From Cacajao melanocephalus (taxonomy: Eukaryota > Chordata > Mammalia > Primates > Pitheciidae), in NCBI GenBank assembly GCA_963573385.1, contig CAUYLG010034846.1, forward strand, positions 27,099-91,098: DNA of 64,000 bases, in the 5' to 3' direction. The notes beneath the pieces were generated by a model that searched no databases, had not been told where the DNA came from, and saw nothing but the letters and a program-made list of their open reading frames with translations. The position numbers were made by a program, and so were the translations under genes. This document shows positions 49,995 to 64,000 of this stretch, piece after piece; position 1 is the first letter of the stretch; each line of letters opens with the position of its first letter.

Positions 49995-50275
49995 GTCTGA
50001 TGTGTATTTCACACTTTGCAGCACATGTCACTTAGCACTGGGCATGTTCCAAGCTCTCGGTGGCTGCATGGGGACAGTGGAGCTCTTCACCTTCTCCACC
50101 ATTCCTTACGGCCTTTGCCAGTTCGGGAGGTGGAGGAGATGATAGTACATGAGAGGCGGGATGACCTCGTCTGTCTTATTTGATGCAAATCCCTTCAGGG
50201 ATTAAGTCTGGCAGAAGGGAGACATTGCTCTAAGACTCACAAGGATGAGGACTTAGTCTATTTGGTTCTCTGGGG

Positions 50276-50725
50276 TGATGGTTAATACTGAGTGTCAACT
50301 TGAGTGGATTGAAGGATACAAAGTATTAATCCTGGGTGTGTCTGTGTGGGTGTTGCCAAAAGAGATTAACATTTGAGTCAGTGGGCTGGGGAAGGCAGAT
50401 CCACCCTTAATGTGGTGGGCACAATCTAATCAGCTGCCAGCGAATATAAATCGGTCAGAAAAATGTGAAAGAGAGAGACGGGCCTAGCCTCCCAGCCTAC
50501 ATGTTTCTCCCCTGCTGGATGCTTCCTGCCCTCGAACATTGGACTCAAAGTTCTTCAGTTTCAGAACTGAGAGACTGGCTCTCCTGGTTCCTCAGCTTGA
50601 AGACAGCCTGTTGTGGGACCTCGTGATCGTGTAAGTTAATACTTAATAAACTGCCCTATATATATACATATGTATGATTATATATCTCCTATTAGTTCTG
50701 TCCCTCTAAGAGAACCCTAATACAC
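50276..50725 (+). mobile_element. Solitary ERVL-type LTR (MLT2-like)
   Basis: TGATGGTTAATACTGAGTGT start, GGGTGTTGCCAAAAGAGATT, CCTCGAACATTGGACTC, an AATAAA signal at about 50645 and an AGAGAACCCTAATACA end. A 3'-type LTR with no gag, pol or env next to it. Confidence 0.65.
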
Positions 50726-51092
50726 CTGTGCTATCCTTAGCACCAAGGATGGTGCCTGGCAAACAGTGAGTGCTCAATGAATTTGGTTGGTTTGTTGAAT
50801 GGCAGAAATGGGTGTCTGGCCCTTAACCTCATTGGCTAGAACACAAGGGTCTCTGGGACTCACTAAGAAACATAGGGTTACCCGGTTTTATCATCTGAGA
50901 AGAGAGGACATAAAAGTATGACAAGTCTGGAAGGACGTGAGTGCTCTGGGAAGATAGATGAGGAAGTGTTAAGGTAAGGGGGTAAAGGCAAGTCAAAGGC
51001 TCTGCTCATCAGGCAGATCTGGAAGTGGGGTGACACCCTCTGGGGACAGTGGGAGCTGCTGCATCCCTGGGAGTTAAGAAGCCACAGGCATA

Positions 51093-51399
51093 GGCCAGGC
51101 ACAGTGGCTCACACCTATAATCACGGCTCTAGGATGCCAAGGCAGGAGGACTGCTTGAACGCACGAGTTCAAGACCAGCCTGGGCAACATAGTGAGATGC
51201 CTATCTCTACAAAAAATTTTAAAAATTAGCCAGGAATGTTGGCACACACCTGTAGTCCCAGTTATTCCAGAGGCTGAGGTAGGAGGATTGCTTGAGCCCA
51301 GGAGGCGGAGGTTACAGTGAGACGTGTTCACACCATTGCACTCCAGCCTGGGCAACAGAGCAAGACCCTGTCTCCTAAAAAGAAAATTAAAAATTAAAA
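51093..51399 (+). mobile_element. Old Alu
   Basis: GGCCAGGCACAGTGGCTC head; diverged body; followed immediately by another Alu. Confidence 0.92.
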
Positions 51400-51686
51400 G
51401 GCAGGGCACGGTGGCTCACGCCTATAATCCCAGAACTTTTGGAGGCCAAGGTGGGTGGATCATGAGGTCAGGAGTTCAAGACCACCCTGGCCGACATGGT
51501 AAAACCCCATCTCTACTAAAAATACAAAATTAGCCAGGTGTAGTGGCACAAGTCTTTAATCCTAGCTACTTGGGAGGGTGAGGCAGGAGAATCGCTTGAA
51601 CCTGGGCGGCAGAGGTTGCCGTGAGCCGAGTTTGTGCCATTGCTTGGGTAATAGAGTAAAACTCCGCCTCAAAAAAAAAAAAAAAA
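51400..51686 (+). mobile_element. Alu
   Basis: GGCAGGGCACGGTGGCTC head, A16 tail; AAGCCACAG before 51093 recurs after this tail, so the pair may have gone in at one site. Confidence 0.92.
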
Positions 51687-51799
51687 GCCACAGATCTTTC
51701 ACTTACCCCACAAAACTCAACGGTTAGGCTACATCCAAACCACATCCCAAGCTCAGGAAATCCTTTTCTCTCTGTACTTCTCTCTGGATGACAATAAGA

Positions 51800-51990
51800 A
51801 TGATGATAGCTATTGTTTACTGAGCATCTTTTCTGGGCCAGGCATGCTAAGATAACTTAATTAACAGTTTTGAGACAGTTATTATTGTTCCCACTTTACA
51901 GATAAGGAAATGTAGCTCACCAAGTTAAGAGACTTACGTAGGCAAGGTCACAAATGATATGGGTGGCCAAGCCAGGACTTCCACTAGTGC
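51800..51990 (+). mobile_element. MIR
   Basis: TTTACTGAGCATCTTTTCTG, TTGTTCCCACTTTACAGATA, AGGTCACAAATGATATGGG. Confidence 0.75.
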
Positions 51991-52311
51991 CAGTCTGGGA
52001 AGTTGAGCCTTTCCAGGGGAGAGCAAGGCTGATGTGCCCGGCCGGCTGTGGGGGCTGCTATCTGTAGTCAGAGGCTGCCAGTGAGGGCTGCTCCTGGGAG
52101 GGATTTCCCAGGACATTTGGGGTACCCTGAAGGAGACATTTTCACATTGGCTGTAACAGAAGTGGAACCAGAGCTGGAAGATGGACAGGAAGTAAGGAAT
52201 GAGTGCACCCAGGGGAGCAAGGCCGGGGAGACTGGGCATGAACCAATGACCAAGTGTTAGGTTGTGTTTTATTTCCTTTTATGTATTTATTTTTATTTAT
52301 TACTTTATTTA

Positions 52312-52462
52312 TTGAGATGGAGTTTCCCTCTTGTTGCCTAGGCTGGAGTGCAATGGCACAATCTCAGCTCACTGCAACCTCCGCCTCCGGGTTCAAGCGA
52401 TTCTCCTGCCTCAGCCTCCCGAGTAGCTGGGATTACAGGTGTGAGCCACACCACACCTGGCC
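52312..52462 (-). mobile_element. Alu with large internal deletion
   Basis: GAGATGGAGTTTCCCTC through GGGATTACAGGTGTGAGCC; the middle of the element is gone. Confidence 0.92.
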
Positions 52463-52476
52463 CAGTAAGTTTCCTA

Positions 52477-52982
<506 letters not shown>

Positions 52983-53585
52983 CCCTACAACAATAAAGAC
53001 TGATTTCGTGAGCTCTCACTACCTGCCAGACACAGCATAAGCTGGGCCTGAATGTCTTGGGACCTGGCTCTTACGTGGTCTAGTGCTTCCTCGTTCCTGA
53101 GAAAGGGTAGGAGGATAACAGGGATTTGGCCACAGCTAACTTGCAATATGATCCGATCCAGGAATGTGAGGCCTCCAGCTGGTGCAGTCATGAGCTGTTC
53201 CAGGATTCCTGGACTGGCCGCTTTCAAATGCTCTGCACTTGTTTTCCACAGTGCAGTTGTACTAACGAGACTCAGCATGAGCTCCCAGGTTCAGTTCAGA
53301 AAGTGCAGTCATCTAAACTCAAGGGGAAAAACGGACAATATTCCAGGGGGAAATGGATTCCAGCTGGGGAGCCAGAGGGGGCCTTCTTGGTGTGGGTGCT
53401 TTTGAGGCCAGGCCTTGAAAGAAGAGCAGAGTTTAATCAGGGGAGACTGTGGAGGAACATTCCAGATGGAGGGACCAACCTGAACAAGGCCTGGGGATGG
53501 GAGGCTCTGGACACTGGGAGTAGACCACAAGCTGTCTAGGGGCCACTAGAAATGTGGCCCCACCTAAGGGAAGGTACACTTCTAC

Positions 53586-53899
53586 AGGAATGGGAGGCCT
53601 GACGGGCTCACGTCTGTCATTCCAGCACTTTGGGAGGCCAAGGCGGGCAGATCACTTGAGGTCAGGAGTTCGAGAACAGCCTGGTCAATATAGCAAAACC
53701 CCATCTCTACTAAAAGTACAAAAATTAGCGGGCCGTGGTGGGGCACATCTATAATCTCAGTTACTTGGGAGGCTGAGGCAGGAGACTTGCTTGAACTTGG
53801 GAGGCGAAGGCTGCTGTGAGCCAAGATTGCGCCATGGCACTCCAGCCTAGGCGACAGGCAACAGAGTGAAACTGTCTTCGGGGGAAAAAAAGGAATGGG
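53586..53899 (+). mobile_element. Alu with target duplication
   Basis: Body 53596-53890 flanked by AGGAATGGG at 53586-53594 and 53891-53899. Confidence 0.94.
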
Positions 53900-54217
53900 T
53901 GCCTGGAGCTAAAAATACAACACGGGTCTGAACCAGCAGGGAGCCCCTGCATAGGCCCAGGAGCTCACAGCAGGGAGGGACATCTGAGTCTCAGCAGCAG
54001 ACACACCCACAGGCTAAAAGCAAGTCTCCTCTGAGGGGCTCAATGACATAGGGGCTCCCTGGGAGCCCTAGCACCTTCTCTTGAAACCACACCCAGTCTT
54101 TAGAATTTTGCCCTCCATTTCCCACCAGACACTGGAGGAAGGGGAGAGGAGGAGGCAAAGACAAGACACTGGGGAATACAAGAAGAAATGAGAGCAAGAT
54201 TTAAAACTTGGAAACTC

Positions 54218-54820
<603 letters not shown>

Positions 54821-54907
54821 AAAACTTGGAAACCTTGGCTGAGTATAATCAATGAACAATTATTGAGGGGTTGGGTTTAGGGAAGGAAAGGAAAAGAAAA
54901 AAGAAGC

Positions 54908-55613
<706 letters not shown>

Positions 55614-55640
55614 CTAGTACCAAGAATATATAAAGAACAC

Positions 55641-56099
<459 letters not shown>

Positions 56100-56242
56100 T
56101 TGGAGCACCACCTACATCGTCTAAGCACCAGCACACTTGGCTTAGAATACATAAGTAATTCCTACAACTCAACAACAAAAAGGCAAACAACCCAATTGGG
56201 AAAAAAAATGAGCAAAGGACTTGGACAGATAGCTATATTTCC

Positions 56243-56522
56243 TTTTTTTTTTTTTTTAAGATGGAGTTTCGCTCTTGTTGCCCAGGCTGGAGTTCAATGG
56301 CGCTATCTCGGTTCACCGCAACCTCCACCTCCTGGGTTCAAGCAATTCTCCTACCTCAGACTCCCTAGCGCCATCACACTCGGCTAATTTTTTTGTATTT
56401 TTTGTAGAGACAGGGTTTCTCCATGTTGGTCAGGCTGGTCTCGAATTCCCGACCTCATGTGATCCACCTGCCTTAGCCTCCCAAAGTGCTGGGATTATAG
56501 GCATAAGCCACTGCACGCAACC
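56243..56522 (-). mobile_element. Alu with small deletion
   Basis: T16, AAGATGGAGTTTCGC; CACTGCACGCAACC end; inside L1. Confidence 0.93.
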
Positions 56523-57108
56523 AGGTATTTCTTCAAAGAAGATATACAAATGGCCAATGAGCACATGAAAAGATGCTCAACCTCACCAGCCATCAGGGAA
56601 ATGCAAATCAAAACCACAATGAGATACAACTTCATACCCACTAGAATGGCCATAATCCCCCCAAAAAGGAAAATAACAAGTGTTGACAAAGATACGGAGA
56701 CACGGAACATTTGTACATTGTTGGTGGAAATATAAAATAGTGCAGCTGCTGTGGAAAAGAGTTTAGTGGTTTCTCAGAGTTAAACACAAAATTCTCAAAT
56801 GACCCAGAAATTCTACTCCTGGATGCATACCCCAAAACATTGAAAACAGATGTTCAAACAAAAGCATATATACAAATGTTCATATCAGCATTATTCACAA
56901 TAGCCAAAGGCAGAAACAACCCCAAATTCCATCAGCTGATGAATGGATAGATGCAAGGAATGAAGTACTAATACATGCTAAACATAGATGACCCTAAAAG
57001 ATGTTATGCTAAGGGAAAGCAGCCAAACACAAGAGGCCACATATTGTATGATTCCCTTTATACGAAATGTCCATCCTGTGTTAGGGTGCAAAAAGAAATT
57101 TTAAAAAA

Positions 57109-57407
<299 letters not shown>

Positions 57408-57458
57408 CCCAAAGTGTCCAGAATAGGCAAATTCACAGAGACAAAAAGCAGATCACTG

Positions 57459-57594
57459 GGCCAGGTGCGGTGGCTCAAGCATGTAATCCCGGCACTTTGG
57501 GAGGCTGAGGTGGGCGGATCACTTGAGGTTGGACGTGGGAGACCAGCCTGGCCAACATGGTGATACCTTGTCTCTACTAAAAATACTAAAAAAG
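57459..57594 (+). mobile_element. Alu left arm
   Basis: GGCCAGGTGCGGTGGCTC to AAAAATACTAAAAAAG; next Alu begins at once. Confidence 0.9.
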
Positions 57595-57893
<299 letters not shown>

Positions 57894-58540
57894 TGCTGGC
57901 AGGCCCGTGCTCACAAAGGCAGGGTGCTGCTATGCCACAGGTCTCCAGCCTCCCAGACCAGGATCAGGCACAGACAATAGCCAAAGGGGGAATGGCACAC
58001 CATGGGGGCCCAGGTGTGGAAGCTAAAATGCACCAAGAATAATGAGATAATTGGGCTTCCTTGGGCTGTGTCCCCACAGGTCAGGTCCCTACCTGCAAAA
58101 GTTCCCCAAGAGCTGTGAGTAGCAGCTTTTCCCAGGTGCTCAACCTCCGTCCCAGCCCTGGGAGGATGAGCTCAACACTCCTGTGGTCACCCCCATCATT
58201 TTCAGAGGAGAAATTAACTAGTGAAATACCAGCTACCAGTTCTGCCAGGTCTTCATTAATGCCTCTGGCAGAGCTCCCTGGCATTCTGGAATACAATCTG
58301 GCCTCTACTTGCCTCTCCAGACTTCATCTCTCACCTCCTCCCTTTCTAGACACTGGGCTTTCTCCCAGCTCCAGGCCTTGGTACCCTCTTCTGCCTGGAA
58401 GAAACTCTTCCCATTCCCACACAGCCTTCTTGGTACAGGTGACTCCTACTCAACCCTCAGGACTCACCTTGGACATCCTCCTTTAAGAACTCTTCTCTGT
58501 GGATGTCTACCTCCAGATTGCCATGGTACCACCAGCCTTC

Positions 58541-58848
58541 TTTTTTTTTTTTTTTTTTTTTCCTTTCAGAGTCTCATTCTGTTGCCCAAGCTGGAGTACA
58601 GTGGTGCGATTTAAGCTCACTGCAACCTCCGCCTCCCAGGTTCAAGTGATTCTCCTGCCTCAGCCTCCTGAGTAGCTGGGGTTACGGGAGTCCCCGCCAC
58701 CATGCCCATCTAATTTTTGTATTTTTAGTAGAGATGGAGTTTCACCATATTGGCCAGGCTGGTCAAGAACTCCTGACCTCAGGTGATCCGTAACCCCTCG
58801 GCCTCCCAAAGTGATGAGATTACAGACATGAGCCACCACATCCAGCCT
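58541..58848 (-). mobile_element. Alu
   Basis: T21, CCTTTCAGAGTCTCATTCTG; CACATCCAGCC end. Confidence 0.94.
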
Positions 58849-58854
58849 AATTTC

Positions 58855-58985
58855 ATCCTTAACATCAGTTCTCATTTACAGAGGAGGAAACTGAGTCTCA
58901 GAAAGTTTAGGTAAATTTTATAAGGTAAAAGGTGCATGCTTGGAGAACCAATGTGGAACAAGATCCTTCTGACCCCAAGGCGTGT
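58855..58985 (+). mobile_element. MIR-like fragment
   Basis: TTTACAGAGGAGGAAACTGA core only. Confidence 0.5.
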
Positions 58986-59181
58986 AGCAGACAATGAAAT
59001 AAGGAAAGATAACATGGGGAGCTCCTACCTGCTCTGAGACTGCATTCCCTCAACAGCATCATTTATTAAGTGCAGATTATGGATTAGGCATTCTTCTAAG
59101 CACCTTCATAATAACTCATTCAATCCTCACAAAAACCCTGCCAGACAGCTACTGTTAATCCCCTTATTTTAAAGATGAGGA

Positions 59182-59460
59182 GGCCAGGTGTGGTGGCTCA
59201 TGCCTGTAATACCAGCACTTTTCGAGGCCGAGGTGGGTGGATTCCGAGGTCAGGAGTTCAAGACCAGCCTGGCCAAGATGGTGAAACCCCGTCTCTACTA
59301 AAGATACAACAAATTAGTCAGGCATGGTGGCCCACACCTGTAATCCCAGCTACTCGGGAGCTTGGGGTAGGAGAATCGCTCGAACCTGGGTGGCAGAGGA
59401 TGCCGCGAGCCAAGATCACACCTGGGCAACAGAGTGAGACAAGGGAAGGGGAGGAAAAAA
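59182..59460 (+). mobile_element. Alu inside MIR
   Basis: GGCCAGGTGTGGTGGCTC head; AAAGATGAGGA before and AAGGATGAGGA after (allowing for the tail). Confidence 0.94.
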
Positions 59461-59517
59461 AGAAGAAAAGGAAGGAAGGAAGGAAGGAAGGGAGGGAGGG
59501 AGGGAGGGAAAGGAAAG
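59461..59517. repeat. (GGAA)n/(GGGA)n microsatellite on Alu tail
   Basis: About seven GGAA units run into four GGGA units, pure purine on the plus strand. Confidence 0.92.
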
Positions 59518-59806
59518 GATGAGGAAATTGTACAGAGAAGTTATGTGACTTGAGCTCACTCAGCATGTGTGTGGAAGGGACAGGACTCAAACCCAGGTAG
59601 TCTGTCTCCAGAGCCTACCTACACATTCATTGCCCAGCTCCTGCCTCTCTGCAAACAAATAAAATGAAGCGTTGTGGGGCAGAGTTTCCTAAGTGAGGTG
59701 GTGGTACCCTGGGGAGGGTGCAAGGTGGTCCACTGGGATGTGAACGAGAATACTCGTAAATACTCTATTTACGAGTATCTGTAATCTAAAAATAAAAATA
59801 AAAATC

Positions 59807-60111
59807 GGCCAGGCATGATGGCTCACACCTGTAATCCCAGCACTTTGGGAGGCCAAGGTGGGCAGATCACCTGAGGTCAGGAGTTTGAGATCAGCCTGGA
59901 CAACATGGAGAAATCCCATCTCTACTAAAAATACGAAAATTACCTGAATGTGGTGCCACATGCCTGTAATCCCAAGCTACTCAGGAGGCTGAGGCAGGAG
60001 AATTCACTTGAACCCAGGAGGCGGAGGTTGCAGCGAGCTGAGATGGCGCCCACTGCCCGCCAGCCTGAGGGACAGAGTGAGACTGTCTCAAAACAAAACA
60101 AAACCAAAAAA
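59807..60111 (+). mobile_element. Alu
   Basis: GGCCAGGCATGATGGCTC head; tail of AAAAC units. Confidence 0.94.
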
Positions 60112-60449
60112 CCAGAGTGAAGTTAAACTTTACAATATGCATTATACAGAGTGACACCACGTGGGGTTCAATCTGTGTAACATATATTAGTAAAATTCAA
60201 TATCGTTATAACTTTTTTCTTTTTTTAGAATACAGATAAACAGAAGGCATCACCTGCAACTCTTGGATAAGCGAATCAGTGCAGTGTGTTTAGTTTTAAC
60301 CACACGAACAGTGTGGACCAGTGTTTTTTTATTTGGTATTTTTTAAATTGATATAGTTCTTATTTGGGAGGTACATGTGTTATTTTGAGACATGCATACT
60401 ATGTGTAATGAACGAATCAGGGTGACTGAAATATCCATTACCGCATTTA

Positions 60450-60965
60450 CCTTTTCTTGTAGACGACCAATCTTAAAAGATCCACGCAAAGTAACGACTG
60501 CTCACCTGGCGTGGGTGCCGTCTCCGCCTTCAGCACCCACCCTATCTGACGCACACCCAGAAGCGCCGCGGCCAAGAGCGGACGGCGGGGCCTGTGGCCA
60601 CACCCCTTTCCTGTTCCCCACCTTTCGTGCGTCTTCCGGGAGCGACTTTGGCTGCATCGTTTTGCGATTGGGCGAGCTGAGGGCCGTCGGAAGGACATGA
60701 TTGGATAAAGTAGCTGCCTCTCGTCCATTGGCCAGCTCCGATTGGCCGAGATACCGTGGGTTTTGACCAACTGCACGTCAGCTGTGCTGCGACGCTAGCA
60801 GTTGACTAGCGCAGAGTCCTGCCGCACGCGTTATGGCGCCACGTGTCAGGCAGTGCGAGGCGATCCCGGACAGCTGCAGTCCGGCTCGAGGGCGGAGGGC
60901 CATTCGAGGCGGGGTGGTGACCGCTGCCCCGGGAAAGACTGTCCAAGATACTGGCGGGAGCCTTG
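60450..60965. promoter_or_regulatory. Second promoter-like, CpG-rich region with CCAAT boxes
   Basis: GC- and CpG-rich DNA between AT-rich flanks. Four ATTGG motifs (CCAAT on the minus strand) start at 60667, 60700, 60727 and 60741, and a CACGTG E-box is at 60840-60845. There is no Alu. CCAAT boxes in clusters are bound by NF-Y and are common in bidirectional promoters; binding here is inferred. The orientation of the boxes favours minus-strand transcription starting near 60.6 kb, but a start near 60.8 kb on the plus strand is equally possible. Confidence 0.6.
60506..60640 (-). other. Candidate minus-strand first exon with strong donor
   Basis: About 25-100 bases downstream of the CCAAT cluster on the minus strand there is a near-ideal donor, GCCAG|GTGAGC (last exonic base 60506, GT at 60505-60504). 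A transcript from here would run toward PRRC2B and could splice into its exon 2, giving an alternative 5' UTR; this is inference. The 5' edge is arbitrary. It could equally be the first exon of an upstream non-coding RNA. Confidence 0.35.
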
Positions 60966-60979
60966 GTGGGGGAGATTGA
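60833..60979 (+). CDS. 48-codon ORF downstream of the CCAAT promoter, unproven
   Basis: The first ATG after the plus-strand side of the promoter opens a 48-residue frame starting MAPRVRQCEAIPDSC and ending LGGGD before a TGA at 60977-60979. The base after ATG is G, but position -3 is not a purine. The peptide is Arg/Gly-rich, has no known domain, and its composition mainly reflects GC content. A donor-like CCA|GTAAGG follows at 61018/61019. It may be an upstream ORF or chance; no function is claimed. Confidence 0.2.
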   Translation: MAPRVRQCEAIPDSCSPARGRRAIRGGVVTAAPGKTVQDTGGSLGGGD

Positions 60980-62335
60980 GAGGAAGCCAGATGCCGTGGT
61001 CTGTGCACAGGACTCCCAGTAAGGGACCTAGCTTGCAGCTGAATTTGGAACCTAGACTTGGAGACTTGTCTGAAAGCAAATGGACACAACCCATCAGCGG
61101 TAGTACACAAAATTGAGTCTGTCGCCGCAGGTGGCGCTTCTGCGGCAGAGCAGATCTGTTTGTAGAGGTTTATGAGTAAAGGAACCGGAAGAAACAAATA
61201 AAAAAGCTAATTGCTAAAGGCTGGGCACGGTGGCTCACGCCTGGAATCCCAGGACTTTGGGAGGCCGAGGCGGACGGATCACGAGGTCAAGAGTTCGAGA
61301 CCAGCCTGGCCAACATGGTGAAACCCCTGTCTCTACTAAAAAAAAATAAAAATTAGTTGGGCATGGTGGCGCACGCCTGTAGACCCAGCTACTTAGTAGG
61401 CTGAGGCAGGAGAGTTGCTTGAACCCGGGAGGCGGTGGCTGCAGTGAGCCAAGCCTGGGCGACAGAGTGAGACTCCATCTGGAAGAAGAAAAAAAAGAAA
61501 AGCTAATTGCTGACAGCAAGGTCTCTTGGCTTACAAACCCATCTTCAGAGCCAAGTGGGGGAATTGAGGACATTTGGTCAAAGGAGAAGGATCCAGGAGA
61601 GCTGTGACCAGCAGAAATCAGTGCATGGCTTCTCATTTCTGTAGCTTTATGATCTGTGGGAGGAAAAAAACCAAAAACACCCTGTCCTGGACATAATTCT
61701 CTGTAGAAGAAGAAGGAATGTCTGTGAGAATGAGCTTATCTGCAAAGATCATCGTGAAGTTGTTGAAGAAGTTAAGTGGAAGACTCGAAAGAAATTCATC
61801 ACGACAAAAAGCTAAACGTTTTTCTGGATCAAGCTTTGTTATCTGTGAGGTGTATGAGGCCCAGGAGAGATCTAGTTCACTTTCTGAGAGAAGGTTTTTG
61901 GCAGGTTTATTAGAATTCTCAGTCATGCTGTACTTGCCAGTGTGATAAAGCTAGGCGGTGGCAAGAATGGCAAGAGCCTGAAAACTGGGCAAAATTTCCA
62001 TGTTATCAGAGAAACAGGAAAGGATAATGGTAGATCTTACTTCTCATACTTGCTTATATTTAATAAGCTGAAGCTGACAATGCTGTCTAGTGAAAATCCC
62101 TGCAAGCAGTGTCCCTTGGGCTTGTTGAACAAGGGTAACATTCCACCAGATGTATATAATGAGACCAAAAGGTGAAGTCCATCAGCCAGTCACCTTCATG
62201 ATAGCATCTCCAAGCGACCCATGGAAACAGTGAGGCTTATGCATATAAAGAGGCACCATATGAGGCAGAAATAATGTGACTTGAACAGCATTCTGCTTTA
62301 GAGTTGTTTTGAAAATACTCCCAAATCAGATCTTT
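60980..62335 (+). pseudogene. Unassigned decayed protein-like sequence or lncRNA
   Basis: Apart from one Alu, this stretch has no repeat I recognise. It contains several open pieces in changing frames. Examples: 61040-61113 reads EPRLGDLSESKWTQPISGS; 61503-61607 reads [20 protein letters not shown]; near 61721-61815 a frame includes [20 protein letters not shown]; 61925-62175 reads through GKNGKSLKTGQN, RETGKDNGRSYF and ENPCKQCPLG to a TGA. The mix of Cys pairs and hydrophilic residues looks more like old coding sequence than noise, with frameshifts and stops between. A retrocopy of an unknown gene fits, as does a lncRNA driven by the adjacent promoter. I could not identify a parent. Confidence 0.3.
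61219..61497 (+). mobile_element. Alu with 14-base target duplication
   Basis: GGCTGGGCACGGTGGCTC head, A/GAA tail; AAAAGCTAATTGCT at 61202-61215 and 61498-61511. It cuts the unassigned sequence in two. Confidence 0.95.
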
Positions 62336-62345
62336 TTATTATTAT

Positions 62346-62971
<626 letters not shown>

Positions 62972-63189
62972 TTCAAATTAGGTCACTAAGAGCATTCCAC
63001 ATCATTAAAATTATCTAGGGAGATTAAAAACACACAGGATTGTTCATCAGCATAGGACCACCCGAAAGTAACCTTGAATTGTTTACTTATATGTTGGTGA
63101 CCAAAGATCAGCGTGTTCTTTAGAGCCAGAAGGGGGCATGCATGCTGAAACATGAATAGTAACTGACTACACAGCCCATGTGCTCTGAG
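62972..63189. other. Unique intergenic DNA
   Basis: No gene or recognised repeat; short AT-rich sequence ahead of the MIR. Confidence 0.5.
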
Positions 63190-63299
63190 TGTACAACCCA
63201 GCCCTGTGCAGGTGCGTTACATGCATCCGTTAATTAAGTCCTTATGACAACCCTCTGAAGCAGGTACAATTATTACCCCACTTTATTTTTATTTATTTA

Positions 63300-63682
<383 letters not shown>

Positions 63683-63758
63683 GGCCGGGCGCAGTGGCTC
63701 ATGCCTGTAATCCCAGCAGTTTGGGAGGCTGAGGTGGAGGGATCACTTGAGGTTAGTA
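63683..63758 (+). mobile_element. Alu 5' fragment
   Basis: GGCCGGGCGCAGTGGCTC to CACTTGAGG only, in opposite orientation to its neighbour. Confidence 0.9.
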
Positions 63759-63948
63759 GTTACCTCACTTTAGAAATGAGGAAACTGAGGACTACAGAAG
63801 TAATTTTCCCAGCAAGTAACTGACTGAGCCATGTTGTGAACCCCCACACAGCTGATCATAGACCTGCTGTCCATTGTGCTGTACCACCTCGCCAAGGTGA
63901 CACACAGGAATTTGGTCTGGCAAAGAATGATGGCAGATTTATGCCCTG

Positions 63949-63951
<3 letters not shown>

Positions 63952-64000
<49 letters not shown>
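63952..64000. repeat. (TG)n microsatellite running off the window
   Basis: At least 24 uninterrupted TG units; the true length lies beyond the edge. Confidence 0.98.

Larger units (their letters stand above)
59045..59625 (+). mobile_element. MIR split by an Alu
   Basis: 59045-59181 (TTATTAAGTGCAGATTATGG, TTTTAAAGATGAGGA) and 59518-59625 (ATGAGGAAATTGTACAGAG, GGACTCAAACCCAGG) are consecutive MIR parts. Confidence 0.78.

Noticed and set aside
60778..61197. 139-codon minus-strand frame across the second promoter
   Set aside because: It runs through the CCAAT promoter region, starts in AT-rich sequence and lacks any known domain; probably a GC effect.

Overview
The window is primate, almost certainly human, nuclear DNA. 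Alu elements on both strands fill roughly a quarter to a third of it, MIR and old L1 fragments lie between them, coding sequence comes as short exons with GT/AG borders, and there is one strong CpG island. No bacterial, phage or CRISPR content is present.

One gene is recognised with confidence: the 5' part of PRRC2B (proline-rich coiled-coil 2B, formerly BAT2L1/KIAA0515, human 9q34.13), on the minus strand. Its CpG-island promoter and probable untranslated exon 1 lie at about 43.56-44.78 kb. A first intron of about 32.8 kb follows. The ATG exon is at 11179-11348, and four further coding exons follow at 9708-9885, 6240-6342, 3443-3515 and 198-341. All splice sites are canonical and the phases chain without a break into codons 1-204 plus one base. 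This is the BAT2_N region of a protein of more than 2000 residues. The rest of the gene lies beyond base 1.

Upstream of PRRC2B (44.8-60.4 kb) is repeat-rich intergenic DNA with about 27 Alus, a solitary ERVL-type LTR, a MaLR-type LTR, several MIRs and a disrupted L1. At 60.45-61.1 kb there is a second, smaller promoter-like region with four CCAAT boxes within 79 bp. It has a strong splice-donor-like site on the minus strand (60506/60505), so it could be an alternative PRRC2B first exon. It also has a 48-codon ORF and a donor-like site on the plus strand. Plus-strand DNA from about 61.0 to 62.3 kb is nearly repeat-free apart from one Alu. It carries several broken, protein-like frames that I cannot assign. 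This is the best candidate for something unannotated.

Much of the visible structure is retrotransposon history: Alus inside Alus, an L1 split by four Alus, repeated Alu insertion at the same target, Alu left arms with their own target-site duplications, and an Alu cluster inside a MIR. These are supported by duplications read directly. I found no convincing novel biochemical system. Repeat subfamily names are from memory of consensus sequences and should be confirmed with RepeatMasker.
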